Shown: positions 49,010-58,850 of the stretch, one piece after another | How the letters are laid out: every line of letters begins with the position of its first letter | How positions within the stretch are numbered: the first letter of the stretch is position 1 | Assembly: GCF_003751265.1 (NCBI RefSeq) | Contig: NZ_RJKN01000004.1 | Coordinates: 310,001 to 374,000, forward strand | Length of the DNA: 64,000 nt | Origin: Pseudokineococcus lusitanus | Lineage (GTDB): Bacteria; Actinomycetota; Actinomycetes; Actinomycetales; Quadrisphaeraceae | Direction of reading: 5' to 3' | Translations under genes and position numbers: made by a program | Notes under the pieces: generated by a model | What the model saw: the letters and a program-made list of their open reading frames with translations, nothing else | Database searches by the model: none | What the model was told of the DNA's origin: nothing

Positions 49010-49360
49010 GTGACGACGCCCGCGCCGCAGGAGCTCCCCGGCCTCCCCCTCGACGACGTCGAGCGCGTCCTCGTCCTCGCCGCGCACCCCGACGACCCGG
49101 AGCACGGCGTCGGGCCCGCGGTGGCGCGCGGGACGTCGGAGGGCCGCGACGTCCGCCACGTCCTCGCCACCCACGGCGAGGCGGGGATCGCCGGCCTGGA
49201 GCCGGCGGACTCCCGGGTGCTGCGGGAGGCGGAGCAGCGGGCGTCGTGCGCCGTCGTCGGCGTCACCTCGCCGGAGCTGCTCGACCACCCCGACGGCGTC
49301 CTCGCCGAGGGGCCGGCGCTGCGGCGCGACCTGGCCGCGGCCGTGCGCCACCACCGGCCG
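49010..49360 (+). pseudogene. Truncated PIG-L deacetylase remnant
   Basis: About 117 codons from the GTG at 49010 match the N-terminal part of PIG-L/LmbE deacetylases (MshB-like zinc enzymes). The metal motif VLAAHPDDPE is present, as are HVLATHGEAGI and LLDHPDGVLAEG. Similarity ends near AVRHHRP at about 49360; the remaining half with the His metal ligand is missing. The frame has no own stop and just runs on antisense through the next genes. It is therefore a 3'-deleted relic lying between tRNA-Thr and the convergent DsbA-like gene. A second-frame continuation was looked for and not found. Confidence 0.7.
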
Positions 49361-49444
49361 TGCCGTCCGTCGCGACGACCACCGGCGCCGGGGACGACCT
49401 CTCGGGACGCGGGGTCGTCCGCTCCGAGGTCCTCGGCCGACCGG

Positions 49445-50212
49445 TCAGGCGCCGGCGGCCGCCACGGCGTCGTCGACGACCTGCTGGAACTGGCCGAGCT
49501 GCTCCGGCTCGAGCACGGTGCCGTCGACGAGGACCGTCGGGGTGCCGGTGACCCGCTCGTCCCGGGCCGCCGTCGCCTGCGTGACCCACTCGCGGTAGGT
49601 GCCGTCGGTGATGCACCCCGACGCCGCGCCCGCGCCCACCTCGTCGGCGATCTCGACGAGGCGGTCGTCGGGCAGGCCGCCCTCGCCCTCGGCCGGCTGC
49701 TCCGCGAAGAGCGTGTCGTTGAAGGCCACGAGCGCGTCGGGCGCCTCCTCGGCGACGCACGCCGCCGCCGAGCCGGCCCGCGTCGAGTAGTCGCCGAGGC
49801 GGGACAGGATGTCGAGCGGGTAGATGGTGACCGCGACGTCGCCGGACTCCCGCGCCTGCTGGAGGTACCCGGCGTTGGCGGCCTCGAACTCCGCGCAGAA
49901 GGGGCACTGGTAGTCGAGGTAGACGCCCACCTGCACGGGGGCCGCCGGGTCGCCGGTGACGAAGCCGCCGTCGGAGGTGGCCGAGGCGGGCACGGCGACG
50001 GGCGCGTCGTCGTCACCACCGGAGGTCACGGTGACGACGACGAGGGTCACGACGGCCGCCGCGGCGATGACCCCGCCCGTGACGAGCCCGAGCCGGCGCC
50101 GCCGGGCCGCGCGCTCCTGCTGCTCGCGCATCGCGCGCGCCTTCGTCCGCGCGTCCTCGCGGCGCCGGTCGTCGCGCTCGGCCTTGGACGGCTTGCGGGG
50201 GTCGCCGCTCAT
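49445..50212 (-). CDS. Membrane-anchored DsbA-like thioredoxin-fold protein
   Basis: A 255-residue protein with a charged cytoplasmic N-terminus (about 40 residues rich in Arg, Glu and Lys), one transmembrane helix (41-63, [20 protein letters not shown]) and an extracellular Thioredoxin_4/DsbA domain. The active site is C103-P-F-C106 in [11 protein letters not shown]. The cis-Pro loop is near [12 protein letters not shown]. Two more Cys ([15 protein letters not shown]) could pair. Likely a disulfide oxidase or isomerase in the cell envelope, of the type common in actinobacteria. Single gene; convergent with the PIG-L remnant. Confidence 0.92.
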   Translation of the reverse strand: MSGDPRKPSKAERDDRRREDARTKARAMREQQERAARRRRLGLVTGGVIAAAAVVTLVVVTVTSGGDDDAPVAVPASATSDGGFVTGDPAAPVQVGVYLDYQCPFCAEFEAANAGYLQQARESGDVAVTIYPLDILSRLGDYSTRAGSAAACVAEEAPDALVAFNDTLFAEQPAEGEGGLPDDRLVEIADEVGAGAASGCITDGTYREWVTQATAARDERVTGTPTVLVDGTVLEPEQLGQFQQVVDDAVAAAGA

Positions 50213-50346
50213 GGGTGTGCCTCCGGTGCTGCCGGCCGGGCCGGCGACGGGTGGGACGGCCCCGGCGGGGGCTCGTGCGCTCTCGGACGGGTGACGAACG
50301 GGGACGGGCCGACGTTCCGGCCCGCGGCGGTGGCGCGGGCCGGGCG

Positions 50347-50676
50347 TCAGAGCCGGCGCTCGTCCCGCGCCCGCCGCTGGACGCCCGCGGCGAAGGCGAG
50401 ACCGCCGGCGACGAGCACGACGACCGTCGTGACGAGGATCGGCAGCACGAGCCCCGTGCCCGAGTCGTCGCGCGCGACGGGGGCCGACGTCGGCTGCCCC
50501 GGCGCCGGCGTGGCCGCGCCGCCGGGGGTCGTGGCCGGCGCGGTCGGGGAGGCCGCCACGACGGCGACGGGGGTCGTCGTCACCGGGGCGGCGGCGGAGG
50601 CCGCGGAGGCCGCCGCCGGTCCGAGCAGCAGCGCCCCGGCGAGGGCCAGGGCGGCAGGGCGGGCAGCGGGACGCAC
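50347..50676 (-). CDS. Small secreted/membrane-anchored protein
   Basis: A 109-residue protein with an N-terminal signal peptide ([21 protein letters not shown]), a Pro/Thr/Ala linker of about 45 residues, and a single C-terminal helix ([24 protein letters not shown]) followed by basic residues. The topology, extracellular linker and C-terminal anchor, resembles small LPxTG-less surface proteins. It lies between the DsbA-like gene and the kinase gene on the same strand. No family is recognised. Alternative: a spurious reading of GC-rich sequence, but signal and anchor in proper order argue for a gene. Confidence 0.66.
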   Translation of the reverse strand: MRPAARPAALALAGALLLGPAAASAASAAAPVTTTPVAVVAASPTAPATTPGGAATPAPGQPTSAPVARDDSGTGLVLPILVTTVVVLVAGGLAFAAGVQRRARDERRL

Positions 50677-50772
50677 GACGGTCAGGCTACGTCCGCCCCG
50701 GGACCGCCCGCGGGCCGGGAGGGGCGGCGCCGGGCCCCGCCGACGGACGGCCCCGCGGGGCGTCGGCCCGCG

Positions 50773-53100
50773 TCAGGGCAGCGACGGCGCGGCGGGCAGG
50801 GGACGCCAGTCCGGCATCGTCCCCGTCACCGAGAGCCACACGGCCGCGACGACGACGAGCAGCGCCACGAGGACGACGACCCGTCCGCCCGCGCCCCGGG
50901 GCGCCGCCCGCGAGAGCAGGACGGCCCCGCGCCGGGTCCGGCGCCCGCCGGGTCCCCACCACGTCGTCGCCGCGCCCGCCGCCGCGCCCGCCGCGAGGGA
51001 GACGGTGTCGCCCGTGACCACCGCGGCGCCGGACAGCGCGAAGGCGGTGACGTAGGCGGTGGCGACCGCCACGACGAGCGGCAGGACGAGCGAGAGCACC
51101 GACGGGACGGCGGCCGCGAGGAGGGACAGCGGCGAGCGCACGACCGCCCACGGCACGTCGCCGCGCCGCGGGCCCAGCCCGCCCTCGCGACGCCGGGTCA
51201 CCCACCGCGAGGAGCGCTCGACCGTGCGGCTGACGAGGACGACCGCGAGGCCGAGCAGCACCCCGACGACCGGCACGAGGGACGTCGTGGCGACGAGCGC
51301 CGCCGCGACCGCGGCGCGCAGCCCGGGGCGGTCAGGGCGGCGCGCCGCCGGGACGGGCGCCGACCCGTGCGACGCCGGCTCGCCCCAGGGCCCTCCGGTG
51401 GCCGGCGGGCCGTACCCGGCCGGCGGGCCGTACCCGGCGGGCGGCGGCTGGTCCGGCCCCGCCCGGTACGGCGGAGGGGCCTGCGCGGGGCGGCCCTCGT
51501 CCCACGCCCGGTGGTCGTGGTGGAGCGGGACGGGCGCGACGGCGTCGCGCGGCACGCCGCGGAGGGCGCGGTCGTCCCCGTACCGCTCGTCCGGCGGGGC
51601 GTACCGGTCCGCGCGGTGCTCGCCGGCGAGGTCGTCCCCGCTGCCGAGGTCGTCGAGGTCGTCGGCGACGACGTGCCGGTCGGCGGGCGGCGGGACCACC
51701 GGCATCGCGCTCGTGGCGACGACCTCGATGGCGGAGGTCGCCGGCGCGGGCTCGACGACGGGGACCGCGGAGGTCGGCAGCTCGTCGCGCGGCACGGCCC
51801 GGGTGCGCTCCTCGCGGGCGGGGTCGAGGTCGTCCTCGTCCCACGCCCCGGCGTCCTCGTCGTCCCAGGCGTCATCGGCGTCGTCGAGGACGAGGTCGTC
51901 GTCGAGGTCGTCGGCGCGGCCGCGCGGGACCGCGCTCGTCGGCACCTCGTCGCGGGGCACGGCCGCGGTGGCCGCGGCGTCGGGCAGCGGCGTGAGCACC
52001 GTGCGGCCGTCGTCGAGGTCGTCGCCCTCGTCCCACGGGTCCCGCTCGCCCCGCCCGCCGTCGACGACGTCCCCCGGGCCGGTGTCGAGGTCGGCGGCGA
52101 GGTCGTACGGCGCGTCCGGGTCGTGCGGCGGCCGCGGCCCGCGCGGGCGGACGGCCACGGCGGAGGTCATGTCGGCGTCGAGCCGGCCGCCGGCCAGCTC
52201 CGCGAGCGCGCTCGTCGCGGCCGCGTCCCCGGCGCTGGGCGCCACGTCGCCGGCCGTGGCGGCGAGCTCCTCGACCGCGCGCCGCAGCCACCCCTCGCGG
52301 GGGCGGCGGGCCACGTCCGGCGAGAGCGCGGCGGCCAGGACGGGCACGAGCTGGGCCGGCACCCCGTCGAGGTCGGGCTCGCCCCGGCGCACGCGCCCGA
52401 GCACGGCCTCGAGCGGGCCGCGGCCGAAGGGCGGGCGGCCGGTGGCCGCGAAGGCCGTCGTCGCGGCCCAGCCCCACCAGTCGGCGGCCGGCCCGACCTC
52501 GGCGCCCTCGACGAGCTCGGGCGCCAGGTACCCGGGGGTCCCCATGACCATGTCCGCGCGGGTGAGGCGGACGTCGTCGGCCACCTTGGCGATCCCGAAG
52601 TCGATGACGACGGGGTCGCCGTCGAGCATGAGGACGTTGGCCGGCTTGAGGTCGCGGTGGACGACCCCGGCGTCGTGGACGGCGGCGAGCGCCTGCCCGA
52701 GGCCGTCGGCGAGGCGGGCGAGCGCCGCCGGGGCCAGGGGCCCCTCGTCCTCGACGTGCTGCTCGAGGCTGCGGCCGGGCACGAACTGGGTGACGACGTA
52801 CGGCTCGGGGCCGTCGGGATCGGCGTCCAGCACCTCGGCGACCCGCCGGTGGCGCACCCGCCGGAGCGTCTCGACCTCGCGGCGCAGGCGGTCCCGTGCC
52901 GAGGGGTCGCCGGCCACGTGCGGGCGCAGGAGCTTGAGCGCGACGGTCCGGCCGTCGGGGTCGAGGGCGAGGTGGACGACGCCCATGCCGCCCTCGCCGA
53001 CCTGGACGAGGAGCCGGTAGGGCCCGACCCTGCGGCCCAGCGGCGCCGTGGGGCCCCCACCGCGCGCCCCGCCGGACGGCGTCGCCGGCGTACCCGTCAC
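50773..53100 (-). CDS. Serine/threonine protein kinase (Hanks type) with membrane tail
   Basis: A 775-residue transmembrane kinase. The N-terminal catalytic domain has the glycine-rich loop [12 protein letters not shown], Lys56 in [17 protein letters not shown] with Asp150, DFGIAKV with Asp167 and [12 protein letters not shown] long acidic linker (about residues 330-560) holds several TSA(V/I/M) tripeptides, including [11 protein letters not shown] and [11 protein letters not shown], then a Pro/Tyr/Gly part with [12 protein letters not shown]. Several hydrophobic helices form the C-terminal region from about 600. No PASTA domains are seen. The GTG at 53100 is taken as start; GTG at 53169 is possible. 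Confidence 0.87.
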   Translation of the reverse strand: MTGTPATPSGGARGGGPTAPLGRRVGPYRLLVQVGEGGMGVVHLALDPDGRTVALKLLRPHVAGDPSARDRLRREVETLRRVRHRRVAEVLDADPDGPEPYVVTQFVPGRSLEQHVEDEGPLAPAALARLADGLGQALAAVHDAGVVHRDLKPANVLMLDGDPVVIDFGIAKVADDVRLTRADMVMGTPGYLAPELVEGAEVGPAADWWGWAATTAFAATGRPPFGRGPLEAVLGRVRRGEPDLDGVPAQLVPVLAAALSPDVARRPREGWLRRAVEELAATAGDVAPSAGDAAATSALAELAGGRLDADMTSAVAVRPRGPRPPHDPDAPYDLAADLDTGPGDVVDGGRGERDPWDEGDDLDDGRTVLTPLPDAAATAAVPRDEVPTSAVPRGRADDLDDDLVLDDADDAWDDEDAGAWDEDDLDPAREERTRAVPRDELPTSAVPVVEPAPATSAIEVVATSAMPVVPPPADRHVVADDLDDLGSGDDLAGEHRADRYAPPDERYGDDRALRGVPRDAVAPVPLHHDHRAWDEGRPAQAPPPYRAGPDQPPPAGYGPPAGYGPPATGGPWGEPASHGSAPVPAARRPDRPGLRAAVAAALVATTSLVPVVGVLLGLAVVLVSRTVERSSRWVTRRREGGLGPRRGDVPWAVVRSPLSLLAAAVPSVLSLVLPLVVAVATAYVTAFALSGAAVVTGDTVSLAAGAAAGAATTWWGPGGRRTRRGAVLLSRAAPRGAGGRVVVLVALLVVVAAVWLSVTGTMPDWRPLPAAPSLP

Positions 53101-53361
53101 CCGGCGCACCCCCGTCCCGACCCGTCCCCGTGGTGGTCGGGGCGCCCGGTCGGGCACCCCGTCCGCCACCGTACGCCCGGCACCCGGACGTCCCCTGGAC
53201 GTCGCCGGGAGGCGGCGGGGACGTCGCGGGGCAGGTGCCGCGGCCCGTCGTCGCGCGCTCGCCGGGCCACGGACCTGGCACTACGTTCGGTGACGGCCGG
53301 TCCTGCCGGTCGACGGGCCGGGGGAGCCCCCGCGGCCTGCCGCACGACGCGAGGAGGGCCG

Positions 53362-54996
53362 GTGCCGGGCGCGCAGGCTTCACGCAGTGGCCACCAGCCC
53401 GACCGTCCTCCCGGGCCGTCGGCCCGCGAGGGGGCGCCCGCCGGCGTCCTGCCCCCCGACAGCGTCGGCCGTCCCGGCGACCGCGGCGCCGGGGACGACC
53501 TCGAGGTGGCGGACGCGCAGCCCGCCCCGCCCGCCGGCGAGGGCTACGACGTCGTCGTCGTCGCCAACCGCCTCCCCGTGGACCGCGACGGCGACCACCC
53601 CGACGGCCGTCCGCGCTGGAAGCGCTCCCCCGGCGGCCTCGTCACGGCGCTCGAGCCGGTCATGCAGTCGCAGGACGGCGCCTGGGTCGGCTGGTCCGGC
53701 GGCGCCTCCGACGACCCCGGCGCCGAGGAGGTCACCGAGCCCTTCGACGAGGGCGGCATGCGCCTCGTGCCCGTCGGCCTGTCCGGCGAGGAGGTGGCCG
53801 GCTTCTACGAGGGCTTCTCCAACGGGACGCTGTGGCCGCTCTACCACGACGTCATCGTCGCGCCGGAGTACCACCGGACCTGGTGGGAGCACTACGTCAC
53901 GGTCAACCAGCGGTTCGCCGCGGCGGCCGCCGACGTCGCGGCCGAGGGCGCCGTCGTCTGGGTGCAGGACTACCAGCTGCAGCTCGTCCCGGCGATGCTC
54001 CGCGCCCGCCGGCCGGACCTGTCCGTCGGCTTCTTCAACCACATCCCGTTCCCGCCGTACGAGATCTTCGCCCAGCTCCCCTGGCGGCGGCAGGTGCTCG
54101 AGGGGCTGCTGGGGGCGGACCTCCTCGGCTTCCAGCGGCCGGGCGACGCGCAGAACTTCCTGCGGGCCGTGCGCCGCTCCCTCGGTCTCGTGCCCCGCCA
54201 GCAGGCGGTCGAGGTGACCGACGCGGACGGCAGCCGGCGCCGCGTCACCGCGTCGGCCTTCCCCATCTCCATCGACACCGCGGCCATGGACGCGCTGGCC
54301 CGCACCGACGCCGTCGCGGAGCGCGCCCGGCAGATCCGCGCGGACCTCGGCAACCCGGAGACGGTCCTCCTGGGCGTGGACCGCCTCGACTACACCAAGG
54401 GGATCGGCCACCGGCTCAAGGCCTTCGCCGAGCTGCTGGACGACGGCCTCCTCGAGGCGGACGGCACCGTCCTCGTCCAGGTGGCGACGCCGAGCCGCGA
54501 GCGCGTGGAGCAGTACCGGCTCCTGCGCGAGGACGTCGAGCTGCAGGTGGGCCGCGTCAACGGCGCCCACGGCACCCTCGGGCACTCCGTCGTGCAGTAC
54601 CTGCACCACAGCTACGGGCGCGAGGAGATGGCCGCCCTGTTCCTCGTGGCCGACGTCATGCTCGTCACGAGCCTGCGGGACGGCATGAACCTCGTGGCCA
54701 AGGAGTACGTCGCCGCTCGCCACGACGAGCGCGGCGCGCTCGTGCTGTCGGAGTTCACCGGGGCCGCCGACGAGCTCGGGCAGGCCGTCCACGTCAACCC
54801 GCACGACATCGACGGCCTCAAGGCGGCCGTCGTCCAGGCGGTCGTCATGGCACCGCGCGAGCAGCGTCGGCGCATGCGCGCCATGCGGCGGCGGGTGGGC
54901 GAGCACGACGTGCAGCGGTGGGCGCGGGACTTCCTCGCCGCGCTGCGCCCGGACGTCGCCCGCGACGTCGCCGAGGCCACCGAGGGGACCGCATGA
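53362..54996 (+). CDS. otsA: Alpha,alpha-trehalose-phosphate synthase (UDP-forming)
   Basis: A 544-residue GT20 enzyme that makes trehalose 6-phosphate from glucose 6-phosphate and a nucleotide-glucose. [15 protein letters not shown] opens the fold. [21 protein letters not shown] (core [12 protein letters not shown]) and [14 protein letters not shown] carry sugar-phosphate-contact residues. [17 protein letters not shown] and [17 protein letters not shown] form the nucleotide-sugar side. The GTG at 53362 has GAGGAGG four bases upstream and adds a 60-residue Pro-rich leader not typical of OtsA. It overlaps otsB by four bases. Trehalose would protect against osmotic and drying stress. Confidence 0.95.
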   Translation: MPGAQASRSGHQPDRPPGPSAREGAPAGVLPPDSVGRPGDRGAGDDLEVADAQPAPPAGEGYDVVVVANRLPVDRDGDHPDGRPRWKRSPGGLVTALEPVMQSQDGAWVGWSGGASDDPGAEEVTEPFDEGGMRLVPVGLSGEEVAGFYEGFSNGTLWPLYHDVIVAPEYHRTWWEHYVTVNQRFAAAAADVAAEGAVVWVQDYQLQLVPAMLRARRPDLSVGFFNHIPFPPYEIFAQLPWRRQVLEGLLGADLLGFQRPGDAQNFLRAVRRSLGLVPRQQAVEVTDADGSRRRVTASAFPISIDTAAMDALARTDAVAERARQIRADLGNPETVLLGVDRLDYTKGIGHRLKAFAELLDDGLLEADGTVLVQVATPSRERVEQYRLLREDVELQVGRVNGAHGTLGHSVVQYLHHSYGREEMAALFLVADVMLVTSLRDGMNLVAKEYVAARHDERGALVLSEFTGAADELGQAVHVNPHDIDGLKAAVVQAVVMAPREQRRRMRAMRRRVGEHDVQRWARDFLAALRPDVARDVAEATEGTA

Positions 54997-55802
54997 GCAC
55001 CGACGCGACCGGCACGCCGAGCACCGACGCCTCGTTCCGGGCGGCGCTGGACGCCTTCGCCGCCCGCACGCGCCCCCTCGTGGCGCTCGACTTCGACGGG
55101 TGCCTGGCGCCGCTCGTCGACGACCGCGACGCCGCCCGGCCCACCCCCCGCGCGGCCGCGGCGCTCGCGGCCCTCGGCGACCTCCCCGAGGACCGCCGCC
55201 CCCTGCTGGCCCTCGTCTCGGGCCGGCCGCTCGAGCCGCTGTCCCGTCTCGCGGCGCCGCCGGCGGGCACGGCCCTCGTCGGCAGCCACGGCGCGGAGGT
55301 CCGCCTGCCGGGCGACGACGCCGCCACGGCCCCCCTCGAGGAGCACGAGCGCGCGCTGCTCGCCGACGTCACCGCCGCGGTGCGGCGCGTCGTCGAGACC
55401 CACCCGGGCACCGACCTCGAGCCCAAGCCCGCGGGCGCCGTCCTCCACACCCGGAACGCGGACGTGGCCACGGCCTCGGCCGCCGCCCGTGCCGTCGTCG
55501 ACGGGCCGGGGCGCCTGCCGGGCGTCCACGCGCTGCGCGGCAAGGACGTCGTCGAGCTGGCCGTCCTCGACGTCGACAAGGGCCGTTCGGTGCAGATGCT
55601 GCGCGAGCGGCTCGGGGCCGACGTCGTGCTCTACGCGGGCGACGACGTCACCGACGAGCACGCGCTCGCGGTGCTCGACCCGGCGGCCGGCGACGTGGGC
55701 GTCAAGGTCGGCCCGGGCGAGACCGCGGCGTCCTTCCGCGTCGCGGACCCCGACGCCGTGGCCGAGGTCCTCGAGCACCTCGTGGCGGCGTTCTCCCGCT
55801 GA
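54993..55802 (+). CDS. otsB: Trehalose-6-phosphate phosphatase
   Basis: A 269-residue HAD-family phosphatase that completes trehalose synthesis. Motif I is [11 protein letters not shown] with nucleophile Asp33 and Asp35. Motif II is [14 protein letters not shown]. The cap contains GSHGAEVRL. Late motifs are [14 protein letters not shown] with Lys, and [12 protein letters not shown] for the metal-binding aspartates. The ATG at 54993 overlaps the otsA stop by four bases (ATGA). The trehalose-specific pattern VGSHGAE supports TPP over other HADs. Convergent to benE. Confidence 0.94.
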   Translation: MSTDATGTPSTDASFRAALDAFAARTRPLVALDFDGCLAPLVDDRDAARPTPRAAAALAALGDLPEDRRPLLALVSGRPLEPLSRLAAPPAGTALVGSHGAEVRLPGDDAATAPLEEHERALLADVTAAVRRVVETHPGTDLEPKPAGAVLHTRNADVATASAAARAVVDGPGRLPGVHALRGKDVVELAVLDVDKGRSVQMLRERLGADVVLYAGDDVTDEHALAVLDPAAGDVGVKVGPGETAASFRVADPDAVAEVLEHLVAAFSR

Positions 55803-55880
55803 CCGCCGGGCGGCAGGAGACGGTCGGCCGCTCCTGCGGCGCCAGGCCCCTGACCTGCGGCGGCACCCGCGGCCGCCGAC

Positions 55881-57092
55881 CTACTCCTGCCGTGGGGCGG
55901 CGTGGCGGCCCGGAGGCGTCCGGGGCCGACGGCGGCGCAGCAGCTCCCGGACGACGAGCCCGCCCAGCAAGGCCAACGGGGCGCTGCCGAGCCCCAGCAC
56001 GCTCGCGCCGCTGGCGGTGACGAGCAGGACGAGGGCGGACGGCAGCCGCTCGCCCTCGTCGCGGACGGCCGCCGCGGTGGACGCCGCGAAGGTCGTCAGC
56101 AGGGCGAGGCCCGCGGCGGCCGTGACGAGGTCCGCCGGGGCCCGCGTCACGACGACGGCCGCGACCGGCGCCAGCAGCCCCAGGACGACGTGCGCGACGC
56201 CGGCCGACGCCGCCGCCACCCAGCGGCGCGCCGGGTCGGGCGAGGCCTCCGGGCCGGCGGTCAGCGCCCCGGTGATGGCCGCGAGGTTGCTCGTCGGCGC
56301 GAGCAGCGGCGCCAGCAGCGCCGAGGCCGCCCCCGTCGTCACGAGCGCCGCGCCGACGGGCGGGCGGTACCCGTAGGAGGCGAGGACCGCGGCGCCGACG
56401 AGGTTCTGGGCGGCCATCGTCACGAGGTAGACGGGGAGCGCCACCTGCAGGAGCGCCGCGACGGAGAAGGTCGGGACGACCACCTCGGGCACCGGCAGGG
56501 CGAGCCCACCGGCGACGCCGAGCCCTCCCCCGGCCGCGACGACGACGAGGAGCGCGGCGAGGACGGCGGGGCCCGCGAAGCGCGGCGCCCACCGGAGCGC
56601 GGCCAGCCAGGCGACCCAGAGCACCGCGCCCTCGAGGGGCCGGTCCTCGAGGACCGTCGCCGAGGTGAGGCAGAAGGGCAGCAGGACGCCCGCGAGCACG
56701 GCCGACGTCAGCGCCGCGGGCAGCCGGGCGAGCAGCCGCGGCAGCGCGGGCACGAGCCCGGTGAGCGTGAGCGCGACGCCGACGGCCACGAGCGCCCCGA
56801 CGGCGCCGGGCAGCCCGCCGGGCACCTCGCCGAGGCCCACGAGCAGCGCGAGACCCGGTGTGCTCCAGACGACCGCGACGGGCACCCGCGTCGTCGCGCT
56901 GAGCAGGACGCTCGTGACGCCCAGCCCGACGCCGAGCGCGAGCAGCGCCGTCGCCACCTGGCCCGGGCTCGCCCCGACGGCGGTGAGCCCCGCGACGACG
57001 ACGGCGACCGACCCGGCGTACCCGACGACCGCGGCGCCCACGCCGGCGGCGACGGCCTGGCCGCTGACGTCGGCGAGGCGTGGCCCGGTCAC
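55881..57092 (-). CDS. Benzoate/H+ symporter family transporter (BenE)
   Basis: A 403-residue polytopic membrane protein of the BenE family with about 12 hydrophobic helices, in the UraA-like fold. Characteristic parts are VVWSTPGLALLVG and LLAPTSNLAAITGALTAGPEA, where the sodium- or proton-dependent substrate site is formed. FSVAALLQVALPVYLVTMAAQNLVG (core LVTMAAQNLVG) is the half-helix repeat. The GTG at 57092 was selected because longer readings fall into the inverted repeat at 57158. It is divergent from the XRE-cupin gene, the usual genetic partner. Benzoate is the name substrate; other aromatic acids or small acids are possible. Confidence 0.92.
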   Translation of the reverse strand: MTGPRLADVSGQAVAAGVGAAVVGYAGSVAVVVAGLTAVGASPGQVATALLALGVGLGVTSVLLSATTRVPVAVVWSTPGLALLVGLGEVPGGLPGAVGALVAVGVALTLTGLVPALPRLLARLPAALTSAVLAGVLLPFCLTSATVLEDRPLEGAVLWVAWLAALRWAPRFAGPAVLAALLVVVAAGGGLGVAGGLALPVPEVVVPTFSVAALLQVALPVYLVTMAAQNLVGAAVLASYGYRPPVGAALVTTGAASALLAPLLAPTSNLAAITGALTAGPEASPDPARRWVAAASAGVAHVVLGLLAPVAAVVVTRAPADLVTAAAGLALLTTFAASTAAAVRDEGERLPSALVLLVTASGASVLGLGSAPLALLGGLVVRELLRRRRPRTPPGRHAAPRQE

Positions 57093-57111
57093 GCGCCGGA
57101 CGCTACCGTCA

Positions 57112-57131
57112 TCGTTCTGTTCGTGGAACGA
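57112..57131. promoter_or_regulatory. Candidate operator upstream of the BenE gene
   Basis: Inverted repeat TCGTTC (57112-57117) and GAACGA (57126-57131) around eight bases, 19 bases upstream of the GTG at 57092, in the A+T-richest part of the region. It is a reasonable binding site for the divergently encoded XRE-cupin protein. Not verified. Confidence 0.5.
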
Positions 57132-57157
57132 CGAGCCGCCGCGCGCACCCCCCGTTC

Positions 57158-57221
57158 CGCGACATGTGGCCATGTCGCACCGATCGACGCCGGTCGACCC
57201 GCCTCGTGGCCACACGTCGCG
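57158..57221. repeat. Dispersed inverted repeat element, copy 2
   Basis: Left arm CGCGACATGTGGCCATG (57158-57174) and right arm CGTGGCCACACGTCGCG (57205-57221), 15 of 17 positions pairing. The same sequence core forms copy 1 at 17847-17910. Spacer is 30 bases. It lies between the benE start and the XRE gene start. Confidence 0.8.
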
Positions 57222-57271
57222 AGGAGGGGCGACGGGAGAGGCCGCCGGCGGGCGGGAGGGAGGGAGGGTCG

Positions 57272-57799
57272 GTGGACGGGACGGACGACGTCGGCCGCGA
57301 GGTCGGGGCGCGGCTGCGCGCCCTGCGCGAGGCCACCGGGCTCTCCCTGTCCGCGACGGCGCGGCGGGCGGGGCTCGGCAAGGGGACGCTGTCCGAGCTC
57401 GAGGCCGGGCGGCGCAACCCCACCCTCGGGACGCTCTTCGCCGTGACGACGGCGCTGGGGCAGCCGCTCTCGGCGGCGCTGCCGGTGCCGGCGGACGCCG
57501 CCCCGGACGCCGCGGGGACGGCCGTCGACGCCTGGCTCGTCGAGCGCGGCGAGGAGGCCGACGTCTACCGGCTCCGCGTGCGGGCCGGCGCCCGCCGCCG
57601 CTCGGCCCCGCACGGCCGCGGGGTCCGCGAGCAGGTGCTCGTCGTCGCGGGGCACCTGCGGTGCGGGCCGGAGGACGGCCCGGTCGTCCTCGCGCCCGGG
57701 GGCACGACCTCCTTCGCCGGCGACGTCCCCCACGTGTGGGAGGCCGAGGGCGGCGAGGACGTCAGCGCCGTCCTCGTCATGCGCCGGCCGCCCGCCTGA
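57272..57799 (+). CDS. XRE family regulator with cupin domain
   Basis: A 175-residue regulator. The N-terminal helix-turn-helix is LRALREATGLSLSATARRAGLGKGTLSELEAGRRNPTLGTLFAV (core LSATARRAGLGKGTLSELE). The C-terminal cupin barrel has HGRGVREQVLVVAGHLRCG and APGGTTSFAGDVPHVWEAEGG, with His residues suited to bind a metal or small ligand. The GTG at 57272 follows GGGAGGGAGGG. It is divergent from benE, a conserved pairing, so it likely controls that transporter through the inverted repeat at 57112. The effector may be the transported acid. Confidence 0.9.
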   Translation: MDGTDDVGREVGARLRALREATGLSLSATARRAGLGKGTLSELEAGRRNPTLGTLFAVTTALGQPLSAALPVPADAAPDAAGTAVDAWLVERGEEADVYRLRVRAGARRRSAPHGRGVREQVLVVAGHLRCGPEDGPVVLAPGGTTSFAGDVPHVWEAEGGEDVSAVLVMRRPPA

Positions 57800-57818
57800 C
57801 GGCCGCGGGGCCGCCCCG

Positions 57819-58850
57819 TCAGCCGGCGGGGGCCGCCGCCGTCGTCCCGCGGACGACGAGGTCGGCGCGGAAGGCCAGCTCGCGGGGCAGCCGCTCCTCG
57901 GCGTCGCCGAGGAGCGCGGTCACGGCGGCGCCGGCCATCGCGGGCAGCGGCGGCCGCAGCGTCGTCAGGGGCGGGTCGGTGAAGTCGCAGACCAGCGGCA
58001 GGTCGTCGTGGCCGACGACCGACAGGTCCTCCGGCACGCGCAGCCCCGCCTGCCGCGCGCCCCGCAGCACCCCCAGCGCGAGCGGCAGCGACGTCGTGAG
58101 GACCGCGGTCACGCGGCGCTCGCGCAGCCGCACCACCGCCTCCTGCCCGCCCTCGACGGTCGGGGACGTGCGCACGACGAGCCCCGTCGCGCTCTCCACG
58201 CCCAGCCGCGCCCGCAGCGCCCGCTCGAAGCCGGCGACGCGCCGTGCCGCCGGCGCCGACCGGCCGGTGCCCGTGACGACGCCGAGGCGGCGGTGGCCCA
58301 GCGCCACGAGGTGGGCCACCGCGAGGTCGGCCGCCGCGGCGTCGTCGACCGCGACGACGGGCACCTCCAGCGCCCGCCCCTCCGGTCGGCCCGCGGCCGC
58401 CCCGACGGCCACGACCGGCAGGCCCCCCGCCGCCAGCGCCCGGTGCGGCGCGAGGTCCGCCGCCGGGTCGGTGTGCCGCCCCCCGACGAGGACGAGCCCG
58501 ACGACGCCCCGCCCGACGACCGCCTCGAGCCGCTCCGCCTCGACCGCCGCGCCGGCGCCCGGCGGCGGCACCTCGAGGACCGGCGAGAGCCCGCGCAGCG
58601 CCAGCCGGTCGGTGAGCTCGCGGACGAGGACGGGGTGCGCGACGTCGTCGAGGTCGGGGACGACGAGGGCGACGAGGCCGGCGGAGGAGGTGACGAGCCG
58701 CGCCGGCCGCTCGAGCCCCAGCGTGTCGACGGCGACGAGCACGCGCCGGGTGGTCGCGGCCGAGACGCCGGGCCGGCCGTTGAGGACGCGGCTCACCGTC
58801 GCCTCGGACACCCCGGCCCGCGCCGCGACGTCGACCAGCCTCGCCCGCAC
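57819..58850 (-). CDS. LacI family transcriptional regulator
   Basis: A 343-residue regulator. It opens MRARLVDVAARAGVSEATVSRVLNGRPGVSAATTRRVL, with the classic LacI helix-turn-helix (VDVAARAGVSEATVSRVLNG). The periplasmic-binding-like sensor domain follows, with AVAHLVALGHRRLGVVTG and PEDLSVVGHDDLPLVCDFTDPPLTTLRPP (core LSVVGHDDLPL). The sugar is unknown. It is divergent from the MsmK-type ATPase gene at 59182 with a 331-base gap. That makes control of the ATPase or of remote sugar operons plausible. No clear LacI operator was found nearby. Confidence 0.93.
   Translation of the reverse strand: MRARLVDVAARAGVSEATVSRVLNGRPGVSAATTRRVLVAVDTLGLERPARLVTSSAGLVALVVPDLDDVAHPVLVRELTDRLALRGLSPVLEVPPPGAGAAVEAERLEAVVGRGVVGLVLVGGRHTDPAADLAPHRALAAGGLPVVAVGAAAGRPEGRALEVPVVAVDDAAAADLAVAHLVALGHRRLGVVTGTGRSAPAARRVAGFERALRARLGVESATGLVVRTSPTVEGGQEAVVRLRERRVTAVLTTSLPLALGVLRGARQAGLRVPEDLSVVGHDDLPLVCDFTDPPLTTLRPPLPAMAGAAVTALLGDAEERLPRELAFRADLVVRGTTAAAPAG

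Noticed and set aside
49362-51055. Continuation of the PIG-L frame to 51055
   Set aside because: Residues after about 49360 show no PIG-L similarity and are antisense to the DsbA-like and later genes.
50215-54996. 1593-codon ORF as a giant OtsA fusion
   Set aside because: The upstream 1049 codons are antisense to the kinase and small membrane protein. A ribosome binding site marks the GTG at 53362.
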